A DNA stretch of 9,048 bases, taken from assembly GCA_900314375.1 (NCBI GenBank), contig OMVC01000162.1, positions 1 to 9,048 on the forward strand, read 5' to 3'. This document shows positions 1 to 5,838 of the stretch, piece by piece. The notes under the pieces were generated by a model, which saw only the letters and a program-made list of their open reading frames with translations, did not search any database and had not been told where the DNA came from. This DNA comes from an uncultured bacterium. GTDB taxonomy: Bacteria; Cyanobacteriota; Vampirovibrionia; Gastranaerophilales; Gastranaerophilaceae. Numbering within the stretch: the stretch's first letter is position 1; each line of letters begins with the position of its first letter. Both the position numbers and the translations under genes were made by a program.

Positions 1-35
1 TCTCTTAATGCAGGTCAGGCTTTTAGTATGTATTT

Positions 36-68
36 TAATAAAAAGCGCAGAATAGGTTTATCCTGCGC
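36..68 (-). terminator. Intrinsic terminator after the portal gene
   Basis: Read on the minus strand, a stem of GCGCAG (68-63) pairs with CTGCGC (50-45). It is extended by up to four further positions with one A-C mismatch, and is followed at once by TTTTTATT (44-37). It begins about 30 bases after the portal stop codon, so it should end the structural message. The plus-strand side has no T run after the stem, so it looks one-directional. Confidence 0.8.
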
Positions 69-98
69 AAAATGCGAGTATGTTTTATATGAGGTGTA

Positions 99-1754
99 TT
101 ATTTTTGGGGTTGTTCTTCTGCTGATTTTAAAAAATTATTTGAGTTTTCAATACCGTATTGCTCCAATGCAAATTTGAAACATTCAAGCCAATTGATACG
201 TTCTGATACTTCACCAATCTGTAAAAACGATTGCAATACATCAAATAATTCTTTAATCTTTGATTTGCGCTCAAAAGTCGCTTTTCTGTCTCCATAACGA
301 TATACATAATCAGAATTTCTGATTTCGTCATTAATTTCTACAAAAATCTTTTTACCTCTGTCATTAACCAAAATATTTTCCCTGCCGATTTTGAAATTTG
401 AAATCAATTCAGCGGTTTTTTCTACCATCGGAACAATGACTTTACGGTTAATTGATTCAAGAATCATGTTCAATCTTGCTTCCTGACCGTTTACGGAATA
501 GTTTATTTCAGTCGCGGTTCTTTCTTGTGATTGAATATTTCCTGCCATGTTTTTGAATATTCCTGTTGCACTTTCTGTTGTAGTTTTAAAAAAGCTCAAA
601 AAATCCCAACCCGTCATTGCTTTATCAAAACTCAAAGGAGTAGGAATTGATGTCATCAAAGATGAATCGTATTCAATAACTTTCCCCGGACTTACATCCT
701 GCGAACCTTTGAAACATCCTTTAGGCGCCAGATAAGGAGGGTTCATCATCAGAGCAAGGGCATCCAATTGTTTATTCAAGATGGTTGAAGATATGTTGTT
801 TAATATTAAAGCTACTCTTAACGGTGAAATCCCCCTGCCTGTCGTCGGATTTTCAATAATATTTGCATGTATAAACGGATTGATTACAAAAGGATTGTCT
901 TCAAAGCGAATTATTACACTTCTGCCGGCTACAGAAATAAGTTGATTTTTCAATATTTCGCCTGTCGGAAGTTCTATATCTCCCCAATATTCAAGGACTT
1001 CTATTTTGGGAATAGAGTAATTATCCTTTTGCTTGTTTTTATTTGCCACCACTCCTTTCAATAATTCCAGTTTTTCTTGATTTAATTTGTTATTAGACGG
1101 ATTTGATTTAATCTCATCAAATGTTTGATATGTACGGTAAATCTTCGGGCAGGAATCCCAATTATCCGCACTGTTTGAATCAAACACAAAATCTTCGTAA
1201 TTTATAAATCTTATTTTTGCATTGTCATAAATAACTTTATCTTCAACTTTAAAAGCGGCATCTGTTTCGTTTTCAAGTTGTTCTTTTAAAGTTAAGGCGC
1301 GTCTTATTTGTTTTGTTTTTGTTTCCCATCCGACAAAAAGTGTAACTTCACCCGTTTCGACAACAGAATCTATAATCTTTTCCATCTCGTCGCCGATTTT
1401 CATTTGTTCAAAAGTATTTACAAGCATTGCTTTTTGTTTGTTTGCAAATTTTTGAGATTCGAACGAACTGCCTGAAACATCAAACATAGCTTCAGGATGT
1501 GAGTATAAATTTTGTACCAAATGGGATTTCAGGGTTTGCGCTAATTCATAGATTTCAGGCAGTTGAATTTTGCAATTCCAATCATTTACGCCGGGGACAC
1601 TGGCATTGTAAATAGCATAAGAAATCATACGATTATCTGTTCGCTGTGATGTACGCATATCATTGTAATAGTCATATTTTTTTACGATATTACTCATTAA
1701 AACTCGCTCATTGTAATAATCAAGAGCATTTTTTGTAGATATATCCGATGTCAT
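99..1754 (-). CDS. Phage portal protein (podovirus-like)
   Basis: At 551 residues this matches the size of portal proteins of short-tailed phages. These form the dodecameric ring at one capsid vertex through which DNA enters and leaves and to which the neck attaches. Supporting features are a charged helical N-terminus, a conserved-looking LPEIYELAQTLKSHL segment near residue 70, mixed alpha/beta middle sections, and a RTATEI motif near residue 410. That motif leads a long helix (EARLNMILESINRKVI) typical of the portal stem/crown region, and the C-terminal tail is polar. The ATG is preceded by GGAGG with 7-base spacing, so the start is firm. It lies 3 bases after the GNAT stop and is the last gene before a strong terminator. 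Family assignment is from recognised sequence style, not a search. Its place at the end of the cluster, after capsid and adaptor, is unusual. Confidence 0.82.
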   Translation of the reverse strand: MTSDISTKNALDYYNERVLMSNIVKKYDYYNDMRTSQRTDNRMISYAIYNASVPGVNDWNCKIQLPEIYELAQTLKSHLVQNLYSHPEAMFDVSGSSFESQKFANKQKAMLVNTFEQMKIGDEMEKIIDSVVETGEVTLFVGWETKTKQIRRALTLKEQLENETDAAFKVEDKVIYDNAKIRFINYEDFVFDSNSADNWDSCPKIYRTYQTFDEIKSNPSNNKLNQEKLELLKGVVANKNKQKDNYSIPKIEVLEYWGDIELPTGEILKNQLISVAGRSVIIRFEDNPFVINPFIHANIIENPTTGRGISPLRVALILNNISSTILNKQLDALALMMNPPYLAPKGCFKGSQDVSPGKVIEYDSSLMTSIPTPLSFDKAMTGWDFLSFFKTTTESATGIFKNMAGNIQSQERTATEINYSVNGQEARLNMILESINRKVIVPMVEKTAELISNFKIGRENILVNDRGKKIFVEINDEIRNSDYVYRYGDRKATFERKSKIKELFDVLQSFLQIGEVSERINWLECFKFALEQYGIENSNNFLKSAEEQPQK

Positions 1755-1757
1755 AAT

Positions 1758-2273
1758 TTAACCTCCGTAATAGTATTTTCTATATAGTGAATAAATTTCG
1801 ATATTTTGCGGTTTTCCTCCGCGTATTGTGTCTTGAGGCAATGTTGCCTCGTATTCAAATCCTGAATATTTTAATAACGTTTTTATCCTGAAATTATCAG
1901 AAAAAATTTGCGATTTTATTTTGTACAAACCAAATTCGTCAAAACATTTTTTTAAAAAAATTTTTGCACTATATTTTGTAAAATCACCCCAAGCACAACG
2001 GTCAAAACATGTCGTTAATTCTGCACTAAAATTAACCACCCCGTCTCCTATAAAATTATCCAACCCGACAAATCCCATAAATTTGCCATAATAGTCTGTT
2101 ATTACCCAAAAATAAGGATAAAAAGATTGAATGAAATCGTAAACATTACTTGGCGCAAAATCATCATGTAAATATTTACCATATTTTAAATAACAATTTT
2201 TGACTTTTAAAATATAGTGCAAAATAGGAATATTGGATTTTGAGAAAGAAAAAACATTTATGAATTTACACAT
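1758..2273 (-). CDS. GNAT-family N-acetyltransferase, phage-encoded
   Basis: This 171-residue protein has the GNAT layout. A central strand pair (FWVITDYYGKFMGFVGL, about residues 55-71) is followed by a second strand (VVNFSAELT). Next is a helix in the acetyl-CoA loop position (CAWGDFTKYSAKIFLKK), then GLYKIKSQIF, and an LLKYSGFEYEA segment typical of motif B. GNAT enzymes move an acetyl group from acetyl-CoA to an amine. The substrate here is unknown, and the pyrophosphate-binding loop (Q/RxxGxG/A) is degenerate. The start overlaps the upstream gene by 16 bases and has only a weak SD, so translation is probably coupled. GNAT genes do occur beside packaging genes in phages, where capsid or host-protein modification has been suggested; that is inference here. 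Confidence 0.7.
   Translation of the reverse strand: MCKFINVFSFSKSNIPILHYILKVKNCYLKYGKYLHDDFAPSNVYDFIQSFYPYFWVITDYYGKFMGFVGLDNFIGDGVVNFSAELTTCFDRCAWGDFTKYSAKIFLKKCFDEFGLYKIKSQIFSDNFRIKTLLKYSGFEYEATLPQDTIRGGKPQNIEIYSLYRKYYYGG
1762..1766 (-). promoter_or_regulatory. Shine-Dalgarno of the portal gene, inside the GNAT 3' end
   Basis: GGAGG, 7 bases before the portal ATG. The same bases encode the final glycines and lead into the stop of the upstream acetyltransferase (GGAGGTTAA), which implies translational coupling of the two genes. Confidence 0.8.
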
Positions 2274-2614
2274 GATTTATACTTGTAAAATTTTATATAT
2301 TTGTCACCGCTAATAAAATAATCAACCTCTCCGGAGCAAAGTTTTTCTCTTGAAGAATCTGACTCAATAAATCCTTCTGCTTGAATTCCGTTTATATAGG
2401 ACTTTGTCTTACTTTTTTTATCCATAACCAGATAGATTGAGTTTTTGCTGAAATACATACCTTTTGGCACACATTTCATATCAGTTACAACTTCTTTTTC
2501 ATTGGTTTGAGAAGTTTTCAAAATCTCCGCAAACTCTGTTTCTGTTTTGTCTTGTAGAAATTTTTCGTAATTGCTGTCATTTAACAGTATTTGCTCTGTT
2601 TCTTTATTTTTCAT
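2258..2614 (-). CDS. Hypothetical phage protein, 118 residues
   Basis: I do not recognise this protein. The first quarter is acidic and helical (KETEQILLNDSNYEKFLQD). The rest looks like a small beta-rich domain with GMYFSKNSIYLVMDKKSKTK, a YINGIQAEGFI stretch and a SGEVDYFISGDKYIKFYKY end. No signal peptide or membrane segment is visible. The open frame extends 11 codons upstream to 2647, overlapping the small terminase, but only the ATG at 2614 has a plausible SD (AAAGGTG, about 7 bases before). That leaves a 16-base gap to the terminase stop. Its end overlaps the GNAT start. It stands between small terminase and portal, where many phages keep the large terminase, but it is far too short and has no Walker motif, so it is not one. 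Confidence 0.7.
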   Translation of the reverse strand: MKNKETEQILLNDSNYEKFLQDKTETEFAEILKTSQTNEKEVVTDMKCVPKGMYFSKNSIYLVMDKKSKTKSYINGIQAEGFIESDSSREKLCSGEVDYFISGDKYIKFYKYKSCVNS

Positions 2615-2630
2615 ACGAAAGCACCTTTCT

Positions 2631-3068
2631 TTAAATTTTTTCATCATCTAAATTCGATATTGTAATAATTTTTGCCTCTTTATATTCAGATTCTTCTTTT
2701 TCGGCGGAAGAAAACCCGAGATATTTGCATAGACTTTCTAACGCTTTTAATCCCGCAGAAGAATCTCTCAACTTCTTCTTGCCGGTATAATTGCCTTCTT
2801 TATCTGTTATATCTTCTTCTTGCAGGGAAAATTCCGCAATTTGAAGAAGCTTTTGGATAACATAACCTTTTGGAACATTCAAAATATCTATTTGGCGTTT
2901 TAGCTGGTTTTTAATCTCATTTATAATAAAATCCTTGCTTAACAGCTGGCTTGAAAGAACTTTCAGGTTTTTCGATTTATATCCGGCTGTTTTTGCGGAT
3001 GTTTCACCGTCAAGAGTCCGTATATACTCTGATACAAAGAGTTTTTGCTGGGTTGTTAATTGTTTCAT
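2631..3068 (-). CDS. Phage terminase small subunit (Terminase_2-like)
   Basis: This 145-residue protein begins LTTQQKLFVSEYIRTLDGETSAKTAGY, the familiar opening of small terminases. There an N-terminal helix-turn-helix (about residues 5-45, ending SSQLLSKDFI) reads the packaging site. A middle helical oligomerisation region (about 46-80) follows, then a loop (EDITDKEGNYTGKKKLRD) and a helix (SSAGLKALESLCKYLGF). The last 25 residues are acidic and polar. It would bind the genome's pac or cos site and hand it to a large terminase, which is absent from the window. The ATG has no clear SD in its leader. The upstream 128 bases hold an apparent plus-strand promoter and terminator, so its expression may be controlled separately from the adaptor and capsid genes. 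Confidence 0.8.
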   Translation of the reverse strand: MKQLTTQQKLFVSEYIRTLDGETSAKTAGYKSKNLKVLSSQLLSKDFIINEIKNQLKRQIDILNVPKGYVIQKLLQIAEFSLQEEDITDKEGNYTGKKKLRDSSAGLKALESLCKYLGFSSAEKEESEYKEAKIITISNLDDEKI

Positions 3069-3091
3069 GTCGTTACATTTCTTATCATAAT

Positions 3092-3120
3092 TTGTATTTT
3101 TACTAGTAAAGTAGTATAAT
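3092..3120 (+). promoter_or_regulatory. Sigma70-like promoter facing against the operon
   Basis: TTGTAT at 3092-3097 and a perfect TATAAT at 3115-3120 are separated by 17 bases. The predicted start is near 3127. No plus-strand gene lies downstream; the transcript would run into the terminator at 3157-3193. Confidence 0.55.
3099..3110. promoter_or_regulatory. Palindrome in the promoter spacer, candidate operator
   Basis: TTTACTAGTAAA is a perfect 12-base palindrome lying exactly between the -35 and -10 boxes of the plus-strand promoter. A related copy, CTAGTGTAAA, begins 40 bases later at 3143. The position would suit repressor binding. No binding protein is identified. Confidence 0.35.
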
Positions 3121-3126
3121 GAACAT

Positions 3127-3193
3127 GCTATTTATATTTCGGCTAGTGTAAATCTTAACAGGGGGGAATGTAAAAATAACTCCTGTTTTTTTT
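3127..3193 (+). ncRNA. Candidate small RNA antisense to the small-terminase leader
   Basis: A promoter ending at 3120 and an intrinsic terminator at 3157-3193 bracket about 60-67 bases with no credible reading frame; the only ATG (3125) gives 8 codons and has no SD. The RNA would be an unstructured AU-rich 5' part of about 30 nucleotides followed by the terminator hairpin. It lies wholly within the gap between adaptor and small terminase, and stops 3 bases short of the adaptor stop codon. Any minus-strand message running from adaptor into terminase would be perfectly complementary to it. I match it to no known RNA family. Confidence 0.4.
3157..3193 (+). terminator. Plus-strand intrinsic terminator
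   Basis: AACAGGGG (3157-3164) pairs with CTCCTGTT (3180-3187) with one G-U wobble, around a 15-base loop. Eight Ts run from 3186 to 3193, six of them after the stem. On the minus strand the wobble becomes an A-C mismatch and no T run follows, so it acts only on plus-strand RNA. Confidence 0.6.
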
Positions 3194-3196
3194 ATG

Positions 3197-3835
3197 TTAC
3201 TCGCGCAATAGCCTAATACTTGGAGCATCATTTGCATCTATCCCCGAACGCGATTTTAGATTTGATAATGCTTCTTTATACATGCTCATCCAATAGCTGA
3301 ATCTGATATATGACGGATTGGCTTTTACGCGTAAACAGGTTCCATATACCAAAAGCTGTTCGGCAAATGGCATTGGAATAATTGAGGTATCCGTTTCTTG
3401 AGAAAAATCCGTTTTTTCATTACCATTATTATCTTCTACACATAAACTCGTATAATAAATAATATCAGCTACCCTTGGTTTATCGGATTTTGAAAACAGC
3501 AATTTATCATTACATATTGAATATGTATAAACATTTGCCTTTCCGGTTAAAAATAAATCCATTTTATCCGAATAATTATACTTTTTTTTATCAATAATCA
3601 AATAAAGTATTCTTCCTTTTATAGGATTTATAACTTCAGTAGCATTTTTGGGAATATTTAAGCGAGTTTTTCGCAACAAGAAATTCCAATTTTCAATATT
3701 GCAAATTTCTTTGTTGACTATATTTAAAACAGACATTATTTTCTTATGGTCATTTTTAATCAATTCTGCCGTTGCATTAACTTGTCTATAATTCAATTCA
3801 AGTAAACATTTATTTATAAGTTCTAAATAATTCAT
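3197..3835 (-). CDS. Head-tail adaptor protein (podovirus type, SU10/P22 gp4-like)
   Basis: This 212-residue protein begins MNYLELINKCLLELNYRQVNATAELI, the usual opening of ring-forming adaptors that sit beneath the portal and join it to the tail nozzle. Next come a helix with a tryptophan (IENWNFLLRK, about residues 46-55), a beta-rich middle (RILYLIID, IIYYTSL), and a C-terminal helix pair (PFAEQLLVYGTCLRVKA, YWMSMYKEALSNL). This helix-sheet-helix order is typical of the family. The frame is open back to a GTG at 3880, but that codon lies inside a hairpin and lacks an SD. The ATG at 3835 has AAGGAG seven bases upstream and was chosen. Its neighbours, scaffold and small terminase, fit a head-completion role. 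Confidence 0.7.
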   Translation of the reverse strand: MNYLELINKCLLELNYRQVNATAELIKNDHKKIMSVLNIVNKEICNIENWNFLLRKTRLNIPKNATEVINPIKGRILYLIIDKKKYNYSDKMDLFLTGKANVYTYSICNDKLLFSKSDKPRVADIIYYTSLCVEDNNGNEKTDFSQETDTSIIPMPFAEQLLVYGTCLRVKANPSYIRFSYWMSMYKEALSNLKSRSGIDANDAPSIRLLRE

Positions 3836-3861
3836 TGAGTTCTCCTTTTTTTGTTCGGGAA

Positions 3862-3885
3862 AAGGGGAGAAATTATTCACCCCTT
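3862..3885 (-). other. Intercistronic hairpin before the adaptor
   Basis: AAGGGG pairs with CCCCTT (6 bp), then after one mismatch three more pairs close a 4-base loop. It sits between the scaffold stop and the adaptor SD. No real T run follows, so it is more likely an mRNA-stability or attenuation element than a full terminator. Confidence 0.4.
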
Positions 3886-3911
3886 AAACCCAAACTTCAT
3901 TTGCATAAAAA

Positions 3912-4553
3912 CTATTTGATAAAACCTTGACGGACTTGTTCCATTATCAATTTTTCATTCTTTGCAAATTCATCACCGGACATTTTGCCGATTTCCTCAC
4001 GCGTGAAAATCCTGTTGTTGTTGCTGTCAGTTGTTGCATTTTGAGCATAAGATGTCAATTTACTTTTTGCAGCCGAGTTTTCGTCATTTAATGATTTTTC
4101 GTGTGCGGATTTTTTCAAATAGCCGTCAATTGCAGAAGCTTCTAATTTTTCTACAAGTTTTGCTATTTTGGAAATTTCATCTTTGTCCACATCTAAATTT
4201 TTGAGATAATCCAACACATCTACACGTCCGTCTTTGTCAAAAAAACCCGGATTTTCTTGTGAAAATAATTCCAAGGGATTTTGTGATACAGGAACTTGCT
4301 CACCTGAAGGTTGAATAGCATCATGTTCAAAAGGAATACTTTGCTTACACATATTTAATTTTCTTTGTGTATCAGCTAAATTGTTCATAAGGTACTGTCC
4401 TTGTTGTTGTGTAATTACGCCTTGTTGTATAAGCAATTGCAATCTCTGAACATCAGTATTCAATACCTGTTCAAGCTGTTGAACTACATCAACATAATTT
4501 ATTTGCGGAGTCACGGCTTGAGGTGAAATTCCGCCAAAAGATTGATTTAACAT
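3912..4553 (-). CDS. Probable capsid scaffold protein
   Basis: This 213-residue, low-complexity, helix-rich protein has the character of a scaffold, a temporary internal protein that guides capsid assembly. The first 70 residues are rich in Gln and Asn (QQLEQVLNTDVQRLQLLIQQG) and likely coiled-coil. A central section (ENPGFFDKDGRVDVLDYLK) is followed by a charged helix (EISKIAKLVEKLEASAIDGYL). The C-terminus holds FTREEIGKMSGDEFAKNE and EQVRQGFIK, a pattern I associate with phage scaffold or gp8-like proteins. The SD AAGGAG lies 9 bases before the ATG, inside the end of the preceding gene one base away. Scaffold usually precedes the capsid gene; here it follows it. It could instead be a minor structural protein. 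Confidence 0.55.
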   Translation of the reverse strand: MLNQSFGGISPQAVTPQINYVDVVQQLEQVLNTDVQRLQLLIQQGVITQQQGQYLMNNLADTQRKLNMCKQSIPFEHDAIQPSGEQVPVSQNPLELFSQENPGFFDKDGRVDVLDYLKNLDVDKDEISKIAKLVEKLEASAIDGYLKKSAHEKSLNDENSAAKSKLTSYAQNATTDSNNNRIFTREEIGKMSGDEFAKNEKLIMEQVRQGFIK

Positions 4554-4554
4554 T

Positions 4555-4806
4555 TTAATTTTCTCCTTTTTCTTTTGCCAAAGAATTTATATACGAAACG
4601 GAAAACTCTATTGCATCATCAATAAGCCACGATAATAATACGGCAACAATTTTTTTACCAAATCCTGAAAATGGCAAATGCTCTGTCACATAATCTATTG
4701 CCATTTCTTTCTTTTGCTGCCCGCATCCGGAGCCTAAAAGTTCTTCCGAGCGTAATACTGCTTCCTTTGCCAAGTTGTTAATAATTTCTCTTAACTTTGG
4801 TTTCAT
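4555..4806 (-). CDS. Small LLH-holin-like protein without a clear membrane anchor
   Basis: This is an 83-residue protein. The stretch AKEAVLRSEELLGSGCGQQKKEMAIDYV resembles the cytoplasmic domain of LL-H-type phage holins (Phage_holin_6_1), where a Gly-Ser-Gly turn and a Lys-rich helix recur. Those holins carry an N-terminal membrane helix. This one starts directly in the soluble domain, and its only hydrophobic run (IVAVLLSWLI, about residues 54-63) is short and followed by DDAIE. It is therefore either a divergent holin or a family member used in the particle, as its place between capsid and scaffold would suggest. AGGAA precedes the ATG by 7 bases. The function is not settled. Confidence 0.5.
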   Translation of the reverse strand: MKPKLREIINNLAKEAVLRSEELLGSGCGQQKKEMAIDYVTEHLPFSGFGKKIVAVLLSWLIDDAIEFSVSYINSLAKEKGEN

Positions 4807-4830
4807 ATATTTTTCCTCATCTTTGGGGAA

Positions 4831-4865
4831 ATGTACTCTTTTTAAACGGATTAAAAAGAGTACAT
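4831..4865 (-). other. Perfect 15-bp stem-loop in the capsid gene 3' region
   Basis: ATGTACTCTTTTTAA (4831-4845) and TTAAAAAGAGTACAT (4851-4865) pair without mismatch around a 5-base loop. It lies 45 bases past the capsid stop and 25 bases before the next start codon. The minus-strand sequence after it is TTCCCC, not a T run. It may be a processing or stability element, or a leaky terminator that raises capsid message over the genes downstream. Confidence 0.6.
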
Positions 4866-4909
4866 CCGTATATTTCTAAATCAAAAAGCCTAAATTACTT
4901 CTTTTATGA

Positions 4910-5770
4910 TTAAACTGCTTCTGCGCTTACAATCATTTTTGCCAGTGCTTTTGGTTGAACAGTTTTTGCTCCGTATAAATATAAGCCTCTTACCAAATCC
5001 GAGAATGAATCTTTATCTCTCAAGCTTTCGATTTTAGCTAATTGAGAAGCGAAAGTAATTGCATCATTAGTTCCGGCTAAAACATAATATTTATCATCAA
5101 CTTCAGTTAAATTGGTACTAACCAATACATCCATGCCTGCAATTCTGCCGATTGAACCTTCTCTTAAGGTTTTATCCGCAACGTTATGAGCAGAAATAAA
5201 TTCAGGACTTTGCAACAAATATGCTTCTATATTAGGATTTATCACAACCCAAGGTTTCACACCGGCATAAACAGCATCTGAATTTTTTAATGCTAATGAT
5301 AAATCTACAAAATATTTATAAATAGTTGATTTATTCAATTCAATCGGACTGCTTTCACTGCCAACCGTATTAGCAGATGTTACATCAGTATGCAAAGCTA
5401 ACAAATATGAATCCTGAACTTCCTCAATAGCTTTTTTGGCATTTGCTAAATGGGCCTCCATAATATCTGTATTTGCTTGAGCTTTAGCAACATCATCTAT
5501 TTTGAAAGCAAAAAACTTTCTTTGATTGATTTCTAATGTTTGAGCTGACGGAGTCAATGCTTCATAAGTAATATCATCAGATGTAAGAGTTGAAACAGAA
5601 ACCTCTGCAGGAGTAATAATTTTAACCTTATCACCCTGTTGTTGAATATCTCCTTCCCAATTTTTGTTGACACATTGCATCATTACGCAATTTTTGCCCA
5701 ACATTTGTTCAAGTTTTTGACTCCAAATTTGAGGAATAAAATCGGAGTAAGTTGTTGAAAATTCTGTCAT
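4910..5770 (-). CDS. Major capsid protein (HK97 fold)
   Basis: This 286-residue protein starts FSTTYSDFIPQIWSQKLEQML and continues with a VNKNWEGDIQQQGDKVKI segment. This is the classic N-terminus of a common capsid family of tailed phages (helix, then the E-loop region with a Gly-Asp turn). Later parts fit the P and A domains: ALTPSAQTLEINQRKFFAFKIDDVAKAQ, a long spine helix (ANAKKAIEEVQDSYLLALHTDV), PWVVINPNIEAYLLQSPEF, and a final GLYLYGAKTVQPKALAKMIV strand. It lacks a long N-terminal delta extension, so a separate scaffold is expected, and a candidate lies two genes on. AAGGA sits 11 bases before the ATG. A 68-base gap on its 5' side and a strong stem-loop on its 3' side suggest its message is set apart for high output. 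Confidence 0.85.
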   Translation of the reverse strand: MTEFSTTYSDFIPQIWSQKLEQMLGKNCVMMQCVNKNWEGDIQQQGDKVKIITPAEVSVSTLTSDDITYEALTPSAQTLEINQRKFFAFKIDDVAKAQANTDIMEAHLANAKKAIEEVQDSYLLALHTDVTSANTVGSESSPIELNKSTIYKYFVDLSLALKNSDAVYAGVKPWVVINPNIEAYLLQSPEFISAHNVADKTLREGSIGRIAGMDVLVSTNLTEVDDKYYVLAGTNDAITFASQLAKIESLRDKDSFSDLVRGLYLYGAKTVQPKALAKMIVSAEAV

Positions 5771-5838
5771 TTTGACTTTTTTCCTTTCTTTTTTTTAATG
5801 TATATACTAAAAATGTCCGGTAATCTTATTTAAAATTT

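Noticed and set aside
28..297. Plus-strand open frame of 89 codons, open back to base 1
   Set aside because: It runs through the portal terminator hairpin and lies opposite the portal 3' coding end. It has no SD and no recognisable content.
3104..3120. Minus-strand promoter for the small terminase, using TATACT at 3118-3113
   Set aside because: No -35 box is found at 16 to 18 bases spacing, whereas the overlapping plus-strand boxes fit well. A terminase promoter here remains unsupported.
4203..4250. EF-hand or dockerin-like loop (DKDGRVDVLDYL) in the scaffold candidate
   Set aside because: It is a single short match in an Asp/Lys-rich helical protein, without a paired second loop. It is more likely chance than a calcium site.
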